Positions 1 through 8,843 of a DNA stretch of 64,000 bases are shown piece by piece; position 1 is the stretch's first letter; every line of letters starts with the position of its first letter. The stretch covers positions 1-64,000 of the forward strand of contig JBLNBZ010000137.1 in assembly GCA_050260355.1 (NCBI GenBank), written 5' to 3'. The translations under genes and the position numbers were made by a program. The notes under the pieces are model-generated. The model saw only the letters and a list, made by a program, of their open reading frames with translations, was not told the DNA's origin and searched no databases. The stretch is from CADEFX01 sp050260355. Its GTDB lineage: Bacteria > Pseudomonadota > Alphaproteobacteria > Rhizobiales > Hyphomicrobiaceae.

Positions 1-2417
1 ATGATTGCGACGCCGCGGCGTGCAAGCGGCTCGAGCACCGCCAGCGTCCTCGCCGCCTCCGCCTTGGCCTCCTCGACAAGACCGGCCGAGAGGAACGTGC
101 GCCCGCAGCACAGCGGGCGACCGACGGCGTCGGGCCGGGGCACAGTCACGCGATAGCCGAGCCGGCTCAGCACCTCGGCCGCATCGCGGAGGTTCTCCGG
201 CTCGAAGTAGGTGTTGAACGTATCGGCAAACAGCGCCACCTCGCGGCCGTCCTGCGGGCCGACCGCATCGTCTTGCTCGAAGATATCGCGGCGCCAGGCC
301 GGCAGCGGCCGCCGTGCCGAGAAGCCCGCGACGCGCTCCGTCGCGCGCGCGGCTCCGGGCAGCCAGTTGCGTGCGTTCATGAGGCCGGCCGCGCGGCTCG
401 CATACGGCGCATAGCGCGGCAGATACGCGATGAGCCGATCGTGCAGCGACAGCTTGCGCTTGCGGTTGCGCGCCGCCAGCACCTCGATCTTCATCTTCGC
501 CATGTCCACGCCGGTCGGGCACTCGCGCCGGCAGCCCTTGCACGAGACGCACAGCTTCAGCGTCTCCAGCATGGCCTCGGAAGCGAAAGCGTCGGCGCCG
601 AGCTGGCCCGAGATCGCCAGCCTCAGGCTGTTGGCGCGCCCGCGCGTGGCGTCGCGCTCGTTGCCGGTGACACGGAACGAGGGGCACATGGTGCCGCCCA
701 CGAGCTTGCGGCACTCGCCGTTGTTGTTGCACATCTCGACCGCGCCTTGGAAACCGCCGCCGGCGCCGGGATAGGCGGACCAGTCGAGCACCGTTTCCAG
801 CTCCGGCACGCGGTAGTCGGGCTTGTAGCGGAACAGGCTGCGATCGTTCATGCGCGTCGGCCGCACGATCTTGCCGGGGTTCATCAGGCCGTTCGGGTCG
901 AAGCGGTCCTTCACCTCCTCGAACAGCGCCACGGTCTTGCGGCCGTACATCGTCTCGTGGAACTCGGAGCGCACCAGCCCGTCGCCGTGCTCGCCCGAGT
1001 GCGAGCCCTTGTAGGCCTTGACCATCGCGAACGCCTCCTCGGCGATGGCGCGCATGGTCTTGGCGTCCTGCTCGAGCTTCAGGTTCAGCACAGGCCGCAC
1101 GTGCAGGCAGCCGACGGAAGCGTGCGCGTACCACGTGCCTCGCGTGCCGTGCTTCTCGAACACCGCGGTCAGCCGCTCGGTGTAATCGGCCAGGTGCTCG
1201 AGCGGCACCGCGCAGTCCTCGATGAAGGAGACCGGCTTTCCCTCGCTCTTCATCGACATCATGATGTTGAGGCCGGAGGCGCGGACCTCCCACACCGCGC
1301 GCTGCCCCGCAGCATCTGCAACCTTGACTACGCTTGCCGGGTGCCCGAGGTCGCCCATCAGCTCGTCCAGGCGATCGAGCCTGCGCAGGTTCTCGGCCTG
1401 ATCGTCCTCGGCGAACTCCACCAGCAGCAGGGCATCGGGCCGCCCGCGCACATAGGTCTCCATGACGGGGCGGAACATGGCGATGTCGCGGGCGAGCTCG
1501 ATCAGCGTGCGGTCCACGACCTCCACCGCCACCGGCCCGAGCTTGACGATGTGCTGGGCCGCTTCCATCGCCTTGCGGAAGGTCGCGAAGTGGCAGATGC
1601 CGAGCGCCTTGCTCTTCGGCAGCGGCGACAGCTTCAGCTCGATGCGGCGCGACAGCGCCAGCGTGCCCTCCGAGCCGCACAGCAGCGTGGCGAGATTGAC
1701 CGGCCCGGCGTCCGGCAATAGCGCATCGATGAGATAGCCGCCGACGCGCCGCGAGACCTCGGGGAACGCGTGCGCGATGTGCTGCGCCTCGCGGCGTCCG
1801 AGCGCCAGCAAATCACGCATCAGCTCGCGTGCGGCATCGGGCACGTTGCGTCCGTCGACGCTCGTGTCCGGCGCAAAACGCGCCTGCGTGCCGTCGGGCA
1901 GGATCGCATCGATGGCCAGCACGTTGTCGCGCATGATGCCGTAGCGGATCGATCGGGTGCCGCACGAGTTGTTGCCCGCCATGCCGCCGATGGTGGCGCG
2001 GCTCGACGTGGACACGTCGACCGGAAACCACAGCCCCGTCGGCCTCAGCTGCCGGTTCAGCTCATCGAGCACGATGCCGGGCTCGACCGTGCAGGTGCGC
2101 TGGGCGGCATCCGTCGCGATGACCTTGTTCAGGTGCCTGGTGAAGTCGATGACCAGGGCGCGGCCGACGGTCTGTCCGGACTGCGAGGTGCCGCCGCCGC
2201 GCGGCAGCAGCGGCACGCCTTCCTCGCGCGCGATCTGCGCCGCGATCGCCACATCCGCCTCGGTCCTCGGCACGACCACGCCGATCGGCTCGATCTGGTA
2301 GATGGACGCATCCGTCGCGTAGCGCCCGCGGCTGAAGGCGTCGAACAGCACCTCGCCCTCGATCTCGCGCCTGAGGCGGTTTGCAAGACCGTATTTTGTT
2401 GGTGTCGGTCGAACCAT
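1..2417 (-). CDS. FAD-linked oxidase with 4Fe-4S domain (YdiJ / D-2-hydroxyacid dehydrogenase type), C-terminus cut by window edge
   Basis: The minus strand reads open from ATG at 2417 to position 1, giving 805 visible residues of a family that is usually about 1000 long. The N-terminal part carries the FAD-binding (PCMH) signature, including TIGGMAGNNSCGTRSIRYG around 2010-1935. A ferredoxin-type cluster motif follows with Cys623, Cys626, Cys629 and Cys633 (CVSCKGCRRECP), and a CCG-type motif has Cys770-Cys771. This domain order (FAD oxidase, 4Fe-4S, Cys-rich CCG) is that of YdiJ-like enzymes that oxidise D-2-hydroxyacids such as D-2-hydroxyglutarate or D-lactate, passing electrons to the Fe-S centre. 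The substrate cannot be read from sequence. About 200 C-terminal residues lie outside the window. It is transcribed away from the DUF2971 gene. Confidence 0.9.
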   Translation of the reverse strand, partial: MVRPTPTKYGLANRLRREIEGEVLFDAFSRGRYATDASIYQIEPIGVVVPRTEADVAIAAQIAREEGVPLLPRGGGTSQSGQTVGRALVIDFTRHLNKVIATDAAQRTCTVEPGIVLDELNRQLRPTGLWFPVDVSTSSRATIGGMAGNNSCGTRSIRYGIMRDNVLAIDAILPDGTQARFAPDTSVDGRNVPDAARELMRDLLALGRREAQHIAHAFPEVSRRVGGYLIDALLPDAGPVNLATLLCGSEGTLALSRRIELKLSPLPKSKALGICHFATFRKAMEAAQHIVKLGPVAVEVVDRTLIELARDIAMFRPVMETYVRGRPDALLLVEFAEDDQAENLRRLDRLDELMGDLGHPASVVKVADAAGQRAVWEVRASGLNIMMSMKSEGKPVSFIEDCAVPLEHLADYTERLTAVFEKHGTRGTWYAHASVGCLHVRPVLNLKLEQDAKTMRAIAEEAFAMVKAYKGSHSGEHGDGLVRSEFHETMYGRKTVALFEEVKDRFDPNGLMNPGKIVRPTRMNDRSLFRYKPDYRVPELETVLDWSAYPGAGGGFQGAVEMCNNNGECRKLVGGTMCPSFRVTGNERDATRGRANSLRLAISGQLGADAFASEAMLETLKLCVSCKGCRRECPTGVDMAKMKIEVLAARNRKRKLSLHDRLIAYLPRYAPYASRAAGLMNARNWLPGAARATERVAGFSARRPLPAWRRDIFEQDDAVGPQDGREVALFADTFNTYFEPENLRDAAEVLSRLGYRVTVPRPDAVGRPLCCGRTFLSAGLVEEAKAEAARTLAVLEPLARRGVAI

Positions 2418-2605
2418 CTTCAGCCTTTGTCAAGTAAGAAGGGTGCGCCTCGCCCAAACACGAGCCAAGCCCACTATCCAAAAAAGCAGCTCAAGATGGG
2501 GACAAGTCACGAACGAAACTTGTCTGTCAATCGTGCGAGACCATAAGCGGAGGGGGCATACGGTGCCCCAAGGCTGGGCTGACAAGCCTTCTATGAGGGT
2601 TGACC

Positions 2606-3574
2606 ATGGAAGTCTGGGAAAAGCACGACATCCTCTTTCACTACACAACTGGCGACGGAGTCAGGGGAATTCTTGAGTCACAAACTCTCCACGCCACCCA
2701 CTACAAGTACTTAAATGACACGAATGAAATGATGCCGCTCGCAACAAGGTTGAAAGAAATAGCGATGCCGAGCGTAATTGAGGCTGTAGCTGGCCAAGCA
2801 TCAAAAAATGCCAGGTGGGCCGAGTTAATCAAACGTCGTGGCGGCATTGATGCCATCGTCGAATCCGAGGTTCGTACGATGATCGATGTGCTTTATCGAG
2901 TGACCTTTGGTGTTGAACGGGAACACAAATTCTTTCAGCCATATTTGGTGTGCTTTTGCCACCACGCTAGCGGCTCCTTCGAGAGGGGCAATGGATTGCT
3001 CAGCCAGTGGCGCGCGTATGGTCGCGATGCAGGATACGCAATCGTTTTCGACGTGAAAAAGCTGATACAGCTCCTTAGGGAGGAAGACGCGCTACACTTC
3101 TACGGCTACGGCGGTCTGGGGGATGTTGTGTATGCTGATGATCCAGATGAGTTCAAGAGCGAATTCAAGGAACTGATCAAATTGGTTGGTGAGCATTTTC
3201 CTAAGTTAGCTCTGGGTCACGCGGCGAATCTCGAAGAACTGTATTCGCCCTTTGCCAATGCAGCATCGCGATACAAGCATCAGGCTTTTAAGGAAGAGAA
3301 GGAGGTACGATTGTGCCTTTCGCCGCTAGATAAAGGATTGGTTGATCCGAAGAGCCTCGGGTATGACAAGAAGACTGAAAAGCGAGTGTGCTACAAAAGC
3401 GGCTTTGTACCTTACATTAAGGTCTTCGAGAAAGTGGGGAAACGGCTACCCGTCACACAGATCATCGTGGGTCCGCATATTGAGAAGCATATCCGCCGGG
3501 AGAAGCTCGCGAAATACATTGAACTGAACAAGCTTGAGATTGAGGTGGTCTGTTCTGAAACGCCATTGATTTGA
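2606..3574 (+). CDS. DUF2971 domain protein, A+T-richer than neighbours
   Basis: A 322-residue soluble protein with no signal peptide or membrane segment. The N-terminus has the DUF2971 hallmark FHYTTGDGVRGILESQTLHA followed by a YLND motif, and the middle has LVCFCHH and LLSQWRAYGRDAGYAIVFD, which match the family pattern of a Cys-Phe strand followed by a Trp-x-x-Tyr segment. ATG at 2606 is preferred because a GAGG sits seven bases upstream; a TTG at 2600 is in frame. Codon use is clearly more A/T-rich at third positions than in flanking genes, which suggests recent acquisition. It stands alone between two divergent metabolic genes. The biochemical function of DUF2971 is unknown to me; a role in defence or toxicity would be a guess. 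Confidence 0.8.
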   Translation: MEVWEKHDILFHYTTGDGVRGILESQTLHATHYKYLNDTNEMMPLATRLKEIAMPSVIEAVAGQASKNARWAELIKRRGGIDAIVESEVRTMIDVLYRVTFGVEREHKFFQPYLVCFCHHASGSFERGNGLLSQWRAYGRDAGYAIVFDVKKLIQLLREEDALHFYGYGGLGDVVYADDPDEFKSEFKELIKLVGEHFPKLALGHAANLEELYSPFANAASRYKHQAFKEEKEVRLCLSPLDKGLVDPKSLGYDKKTEKRVCYKSGFVPYIKVFEKVGKRLPVTQIIVGPHIEKHIRREKLAKYIELNKLEIEVVCSETPLI

Positions 3575-3762
3575 CCCTGCCGTGGGAGGCTTGTCGCGGT
3601 TCTCTGGGGTGTCGCGATGAACCCAACGAAGCCGAGCCACCTGCCGCCGCTATCATAAGTTAGGGCTTGACGGTGCGCCTCCGTTGGCCGTTCTGAATGT
3701 CCCAGAAGCGGTCGCACCGCAAGGATCTCGTGAGGGCACGCGGCAAGAGAAGGAACGCACCG

Positions 3763-4971
3763 ATGTCATCCCAGCCCAGCAACCAGCCGCGCCGCGCCGG
3801 CCGCCATTTCCTGCAGATCCCGGGACCCACGCCCGTTCCGGACCGCATCCTGCGGGCCATGGACATGCCCGTCATCGATCACCGCGGGCCGGAGTTTCAG
3901 AAGCTCGGCCGCCGCGTGCTCGACGGCATCAAGACCATCTTCAAGACCAAGAACCCCGTCATCGTCTATCCGGCCTCAGGCACGGGCGCGTGGGAAGCAG
4001 CCCTCAGCAATGCGCTCTCCCCCGGCGACAAGGTGCTGATGTACGAGACCGGGCACTTCGCCACGCTGTGGAGGAACATGGCGCTGAAGCTCGGCCTCGA
4101 GCCCGAGTTCATTGCCTCCGACTGGCGCTCCGGCGCCGACGCTGCGGCAATCGAGGCGCGCCTGCGCGAGGACAAGGGCCACGCCATCAAGGCCGTGTGC
4201 ATCGTGCACAACGAAACCTCGACCGGAGCCACCTCGCGCATCGACGAGGTGCGTCGCGCCATGGATGCCGCGCGCCATCCCGCGCTGCTGATGGTCGACA
4301 CCATCTCCTCGCTCGGCTCCGTCGACTACCGCCACGATGAGTGGGGCGTCGACGTCACCGTCGGCGGCTCGCAGAAGGGCCTCATGCTGCCGCCGGGCCT
4401 GTCGTTCAATGCCGTCTCCGACAAGGCGCTCGCCGCCTCCAAGAGCGCGCTGGGTCGCAAGCTGTTCTGGTCGTGGGAGGAGATGATCGCCAACAACAAG
4501 AACGGCTTCTTTCCCTACACGCCCGCCACGAACCTGCTGTACGGCCTGGCCGAGGCGATCGACATGCTGCACGAGGAGGGCCTCGACAACGTCTTTGCCC
4601 GCCACAAGCGCCACGGCGAGGCGACGCGGCGCGCGGTTGCGGCCTGGGGCCTCGAGAACCTCTGCAAGGATGCCAAGTACTACTCGCCCGTGCTCACCGC
4701 CGTGCTGATGCCAGAGGGCCACGACGCCGACCATTTCCGCAAGGTCACGCTCGAAGCTTTCGACCTGTCGCTCGGCACCGGGCTCACCAAGGTTGCCGGC
4801 AAGGTGTTCCGCATCGGCCATCTCGGCGACACCAACGATCTCACCATCATCGGGGCGCTGGCGGGCGTCGAGATGGGCCTCGGCCTTGCCGGCGTGCCGC
4901 ACAAACCCGGCGGCGTGACGGCTGCCATGCAGTACCTGGCCAGCGTGGCGCGTGGCGCCTCCGCGGCTTGA
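3763..4971 (+). CDS. sgaA: Serine-glyoxylate / alanine-glyoxylate-type class V aminotransferase
   Basis: 402 residues, a fold-type I PLP enzyme of the SgaA/AGT family. The N-terminal PGPTPVPDRILRAMDMP, the DHRGPEF substrate-loop motif and the PLP lysine in GGSQKGLMLPPG (Lys205) are all present, and the C-terminal KVFRIGHLGD is typical. The family moves an amino group from serine, alanine or aspartate to glyoxylate, giving glycine and hydroxypyruvate, pyruvate or oxaloacetate. The same family contains SgaA of the serine cycle and BhcA of the beta-hydroxyaspartate cycle, and I cannot separate them here. ATG 3763 has AAGGA about ten bases upstream; an in-frame upstream start at 3697 gives an unlikely basic leader. 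No serine-cycle partner genes (mtkAB, ppc) are adjacent. Confidence 0.88.
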   Translation: MSSQPSNQPRRAGRHFLQIPGPTPVPDRILRAMDMPVIDHRGPEFQKLGRRVLDGIKTIFKTKNPVIVYPASGTGAWEAALSNALSPGDKVLMYETGHFATLWRNMALKLGLEPEFIASDWRSGADAAAIEARLREDKGHAIKAVCIVHNETSTGATSRIDEVRRAMDAARHPALLMVDTISSLGSVDYRHDEWGVDVTVGGSQKGLMLPPGLSFNAVSDKALAASKSALGRKLFWSWEEMIANNKNGFFPYTPATNLLYGLAEAIDMLHEEGLDNVFARHKRHGEATRRAVAAWGLENLCKDAKYYSPVLTAVLMPEGHDADHFRKVTLEAFDLSLGTGLTKVAGKVFRIGHLGDTNDLTIIGALAGVEMGLGLAGVPHKPGGVTAAMQYLASVARGASAA

Positions 4972-5069
4972 CGCGAGCCCGGTCGTGGGGCCGCGCCGCT
5001 CAGCCTGCAAGTGCGCGCGCGGGTTCGTGCTAATATGAATGGTGAGGACAACGAGCCCTGAGGGTTTCC

Positions 5070-5537
5070 ATGCGGACAAGGTTTTCGCGCGCGGCGAGCG
5101 CAATCGCCATCATCGCTGCCACCGCGACTCTTGCGCCGGCTTCGGCGCAACAGCCCCAGCCCAAGCCGAAGCCGCCGGCCTCGCAGAAATCGGCTGCCCC
5201 GCCCAAAGCCGCGGCTCCGGCTCTTGTGGGCACCTGGGCCGGCACGGTCGGGCAGACCGGCTCCAAGAGCTACTCGATTGCGCTGACCTTGACCGCGCAG
5301 GGCGGCGAGACCGACTATCCCGAGCTCAACTGCGGCGGCAAGCTCACGCGCGTCGGCTCGGCCGGCGGGTTCACGTTCTATCTCGAGACGATCACGCGCG
5401 GCGGTATCAAGCAGGGCGGCCGATGCATCGATGGCAGCATCACCGTCACCGCCTCCGGCGACAAGCTGGCGTGGGGCTGGGTCGGCGTGCATGAGAACCG
5501 GACGATCGTCGCACAGAGCACCCTCGCGCGCCGCTAG
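5070..5537 (+). CDS. Small exported protein of unknown function
   Basis: 155 residues. A signal peptide is evident: a basic start (MRTRFSR), a hydrophobic run and AxA-type cleavage near ASAQQ, residues 24-27. A Pro/Lys/Ala-rich linker (about residues 28-50) leads to a folded region beginning LVGTWAGTVGQTGSKSYSI that looks like a small all-beta domain with two cysteines (in NCGGKL and GGRCIDGS) that could form a disulfide. It is probably periplasmic. I recognise no family. GAGGG lies a few bases before ATG 5070. The next gene starts 46 bases downstream, but shared function is not implied. Confidence 0.75.
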   Translation: MRTRFSRAASAIAIIAATATLAPASAQQPQPKPKPPASQKSAAPPKAAAPALVGTWAGTVGQTGSKSYSIALTLTAQGGETDYPELNCGGKLTRVGSAGGFTFYLETITRGGIKQGGRCIDGSITVTASGDKLAWGWVGVHENRTIVAQSTLARR

Positions 5538-5583
5538 CTGCGGCGCAAGCAACAGCAAACCGACGCGCCTGAGAACGATAAGA

Positions 5584-6873
5584 ATGAGCGACCAAGCTCC
5601 GCCGGATGCGAGCCGGGCCTTCCTCCTGTCCCTGCTGTTTCTTGCCTTTGCCATGAACACCATCGGCCGCGGCATCACCGAGACCTTTGCGGTCTTCCTG
5701 CTCCCGGTCGAGAGCGGGCTCGGCGCCACGCGCGCCCAGATCACCGCGACCTACTCGACGTTCGCCATCGCCTACGGCTGCTCGGCGCCATTCGCGGGCC
5801 AGCTCATCGATCGGCTCGGCGCGCGCATCTCCTATGGCTTCGGTCTTGGCGTTCTCGGCCTCGGCTACGTCCTGGCCGGATCGGTGACATCGGTGTGGGA
5901 GTACTACATCTGCGTCGGATTGCTGGGTGGGCTCGGCTCGTCCGCGCTCGGCATGGTGGTTGCCTCGAGCCTTCTGTCGCGCTGGTTCACGCGGCGCATC
6001 GGGGCCGTCATGGCGCTGCCCTATGCGGCAGTCGGCGCAGGCATGCTGCTGCTGCCGCCGCTGACGCAGCTCCTGCTCAACCGTTACGGCTGGCGCGCAA
6101 CGCACATGATCCTCGGGAGCTGCGTTCTCCTGGCGATCCCGATCGTGATGGCGCTGCCGCTCGGCCGCATGACGCGCGGATCGGAGCGGTGGCAGGCGAT
6201 GCGGCGCCAGTCTGCGACGCTGCCGCAGGGGCCATGGAGCGTCGCCACCGCCATTCGCACGGGCGCCTTCTGGGGCTTGGCGGCTGCCTACTTCTGGACA
6301 TCGGTCGCCGCCTACAGCGTCCTGCCGCAGTCCGTTGCCTTCCTGATCGAGCGGGGGTTCGATCCGCTCGTCGCCGCCAGCGCCTTCGGCATGACCGGCG
6401 CGCTCTCCGTGGTCGGCATCATCGCGATCGGCTGGCTCTCCGATCGCATCGGCCGGCGGCAGGCTGTCTCGCTGTCCTATGTCTTCTCCATCATCGGCAC
6501 GTCGTCGCTGATCCTCGTCGGCATCACGCCATCGCTGCTGCTGGTCTACGGCTTCGTCTTGTTCTTCGGCCTCATGCAGGGCGCGCGCGGTCCCGTCATC
6601 CTGGCCTTCATCACCGTGCTGTTCCCGGGAGGCGGCGTCGGCGCCATCTTCGGCACCATGTCGCTCGCCATGGGGCTCGGCTCGGGCATCGGCTCGCTGA
6701 TCTCGGGTTGGCTGCACGAGATCACGCACGCCTACTACGCCTCGTTCCTGCTCGGTGTGCTCGGCTCGTGCATGGGGCTGTCGATGTTCTGGCTCGTGCC
6801 GAGCCTCAGGCACGAGGGCATCGGGGCGAAGGCGGCAGCGCCCGCCGCCACCTTCCACGAACGTCATTCTTGA
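5584..6873 (+). CDS. MFS transporter (12 membrane segments)
   Basis: 429 residues, almost entirely hydrophobic helices separated by short charged loops. The cytoplasmic loop after helix 2 has the MFS-type motif GQLIDRLGARISYG, and its repeat in the second half is GWLSDRIGRRQAVSLS. This layout matches secondary transporters that move small organic solutes by proton coupling; the wide-range resemblance is to monocarboxylate/oxalate-type families, but the substrate cannot be assigned. ATG 5584 is chosen because membrane helix 1 begins soon after (AFLLSLLFLAFAMNTIG); the longer reading frame upstream overlaps the previous gene and codes no membrane sequence. Confidence 0.88.
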   Translation: MSDQAPPDASRAFLLSLLFLAFAMNTIGRGITETFAVFLLPVESGLGATRAQITATYSTFAIAYGCSAPFAGQLIDRLGARISYGFGLGVLGLGYVLAGSVTSVWEYYICVGLLGGLGSSALGMVVASSLLSRWFTRRIGAVMALPYAAVGAGMLLLPPLTQLLLNRYGWRATHMILGSCVLLAIPIVMALPLGRMTRGSERWQAMRRQSATLPQGPWSVATAIRTGAFWGLAAAYFWTSVAAYSVLPQSVAFLIERGFDPLVAASAFGMTGALSVVGIIAIGWLSDRIGRRQAVSLSYVFSIIGTSSLILVGITPSLLLVYGFVLFFGLMQGARGPVILAFITVLFPGGGVGAIFGTMSLAMGLGSGIGSLISGWLHEITHAYYASFLLGVLGSCMGLSMFWLVPSLRHEGIGAKAAAPAATFHERHS

Positions 6874-6897
6874 GCGCGCAAATGCCGGCGCGCCGCC

Positions 6898-7707
6898 TCA
6901 GTGCGCCATCAGGATCGGCAGCGTGCTGTGCGACAGCAAATGGCTGGTGGCGCCTCCGAAAATCATCTGCCTCAGCCGGCTTTGCGTATAGGCGCCTTTG
7001 ACGATCAGATCCGCGCCGAGCTTCTTGGCCTCCGCCAGCAGCACCTCGCCAGGCTTCCTGCCGCCGTTGCCGATGCTCATCTCCCGCGCGTTGACGCCGT
7101 GCAGCGCCAGCCAATCGCAGCATTGGGCAGCCGTCGGGCCCGGAACCGTCAGCCCCTCCACGAACAGCACGGTTACCGACTTGGCCTGCTTGAGCAGCGG
7201 CAAGGCGTCGGCAGTCACGCGCGCCTGCTCGGTGCTCTGGTTCCAGGATACGACGATGTTCTCGCCGAGGCTTGTCGGCGGTGTCGGCGGAGCGATCAGC
7301 ACCGGGCGTCCGCTCTCGAACAGCCCGCCCTCGAGCGTGGTCATGCGCGGACCCGTCCCTGAGCTCGTTGGCCGGCCGAGCACCGTCACGTCATATACGC
7401 GGGCCAGGCTGCCGAGCCCCGCATCATCGATGGATGGGCCGGCACGCCACCGGTAGCGCAGCCCCTGCTTGCCCGCGAAGTACTCGTCGAATGACCTGCG
7501 CGCCTTGCCGACGAAGTCCGCATCGTTCCAGTCCGCCGGGGGAAACGTCACCGCGACGATGGGATCGGGCGCCACAATCTCCACGTGAATCGGTCTGAGG
7601 GCCACGCCCTCCAAGGTACTTTCGAAGCGCCGCCCCAGCAGCTCCGATGTCGCAAGCACCGATGCCATGTGTTCGCCCTGGTCGGACGGAACCAGAATTG
7701 CCTTCAT
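6898..7707 (-). CDS. Universal stress protein, two-domain (UspA family)
   Basis: 269 residues. The C-terminal half ends with the UspA ATP-binding pattern: a VLLAEAKKLGADLIVKGAY segment followed by GGATSHLLSHSTLPILMAH, that is G-x2-x-S/T ending in a conserved LPIL. The N-terminal half begins MKAILVPSDQGEH, a degenerate first Usp domain. Such proteins are cytoplasmic nucleotide-binding stress factors. It is transcribed alone on the minus strand, convergent with the upstream MFS gene. ATG 7707 is preceded by a purine-rich GAGGCC. Which stress it answers to cannot be read from the sequence. Confidence 0.85.
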   Translation of the reverse strand: MKAILVPSDQGEHMASVLATSELLGRRFESTLEGVALRPIHVEIVAPDPIVAVTFPPADWNDADFVGKARRSFDEYFAGKQGLRYRWRAGPSIDDAGLGSLARVYDVTVLGRPTSSGTGPRMTTLEGGLFESGRPVLIAPPTPPTSLGENIVVSWNQSTEQARVTADALPLLKQAKSVTVLFVEGLTVPGPTAAQCCDWLALHGVNAREMSIGNGGRKPGEVLLAEAKKLGADLIVKGAYTQSRLRQMIFGGATSHLLSHSTLPILMAH

Positions 7708-7871
7708 TGAGGCCTCCTTCGTGACGGACTTGGCGCTGCCCTGTCCGGCTCCCTTGACCCCGACAGCCTACCATATTCGCGCCTGTACGCCCTGCCGGAA
7801 CTGAACGCGGTATCTCCTCTCCGCTTGAAAAACGGATCACCGGCCCGGCAGTGATCTTCGCCGAGGGGCGC

Positions 7872-8615
7872 TCAGAACCGGTAAAGAAGGTTGGCCGTGC
7901 CGTAGACGTCGTTCAGGGCCGGCCGGTCGCCCGTGGCCCCGACCGAGACGGACACCTCACCCGACGGCCACTCGTAGCGGACAAAGGCCCCGGCCCGCCC
8001 GCTCTCGTAGTCGGACGCACCGCTGAGGCCACCCTCTGGGCCGATCGACAGCTGCGGCGTGAGCCGGTAGCCGAGCCGCAAGCGGCTGCCGTAGGCCTGC
8101 TCCTCGGTCTCATAGACCACATCGAGCTGACCGAAACCCTGCGTGCCGATGTTGAGCCAGGTCTCGACCGCGCCCTTGAAGGTCCAGTCGCTGCTCTGCC
8201 ACACGCGAAGATCGTCCCGCTGATCCCGCCCGCTGCCGCCGTCCATAAATCCGGCCAACCCCGCGAACGCCTTCGCGGTCAGCGGCCCGGAGGAAAACTG
8301 GTAGCCCGCCAGCACCTCGCCGAACGTCACCGATCCGCGAAAGGAGGCGCCCACTTCCTTGCCGAACCAGTAGTTGCCGTAGCCGCTCGAGGCGCGCAGC
8401 CGCCAGCCGTCCTGGTACAGGTCGCTGCCGACGGCCATGGTGTAGCCGGCATAGGCGGCCCAGCCGCCGGTCCTGGCATCGACGCCGCCGGAAATCTCCT
8501 TGGTCGGCGCTCCTCGCGCAGGCGCCTCGTCAGCCCGGGCCCGCATCGGTCCGAACGCCACCCACGCCACCGCCGCGCAACTCGCGGCCACACACGACCA
8601 ACGCCAACGCCGCAC
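7872..8615 (-). CDS. bcsS: BcsS-type cellulose biosynthesis outer-membrane protein
   Basis: 247 residues from the GTG at 8615; a TTG at 8702 is in frame but would place 29 odd residues before the signal peptide. The hydrophobic leader (CVAASCAAVAWVAFG) ends at ARADEA. The mature part alternates aromatic and glycine-rich strands, such as AYAGYTMAVGSDLYQDGWRL and SGYGNYWFGKEVGASFRG, and ends in a C-terminal Phe (ANLLYRF), all typical of a small outer-membrane beta-barrel. I recognise it as the CBP_BcsS family found in Hyphomicrobiales with cellulose synthesis genes. No bcsA/B is in this window, so its local role is unclear. The 228-nt gap to the next plus-strand gene is a divergent promoter region. 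Confidence 0.65.
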   Translation of the reverse strand: MRRWRWSCVAASCAAVAWVAFGPMRARADEAPARGAPTKEISGGVDARTGGWAAYAGYTMAVGSDLYQDGWRLRASSGYGNYWFGKEVGASFRGSVTFGEVLAGYQFSSGPLTAKAFAGLAGFMDGGSGRDQRDDLRVWQSSDWTFKGAVETWLNIGTQGFGQLDVVYETEEQAYGSRLRLGYRLTPQLSIGPEGGLSGASDYESGRAGAFVRYEWPSGEVSVSVGATGDRPALNDVYGTANLLYRF

Positions 8616-8843
8616 CGAAGCCCCGCACCCCCTTGCGAGAGGCAGCGACCCGATCCTGGCGCTGCTGCAAATATGATGCTGCCAACCCGGAACCGGCGTC
8701 AAACCGATTTTTCAGACAACGTGCTTTTGCGCGCCCTGCAAAAGTCGGCCGCATGCATCGCGGCGTGCGAAACATCCCAATCGCGGGCAGGACGCATTAC
8801 ATAGGAGGCTGAACACCGACCGAAACCACCTCGCCCCGCATCC

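Noticed and set aside
273..1721. 482-codon plus-strand frame at the left end
   Set aside because: It is the complement of the FAD/Fe-S oxidase, whose Cys motifs and FAD signature are on the minus strand.
2443..2676. 77-codon plus-strand frame before the DUF2971 gene
   Set aside because: It overlaps the DUF2971 start, lacks a ribosome site and has no family resemblance.
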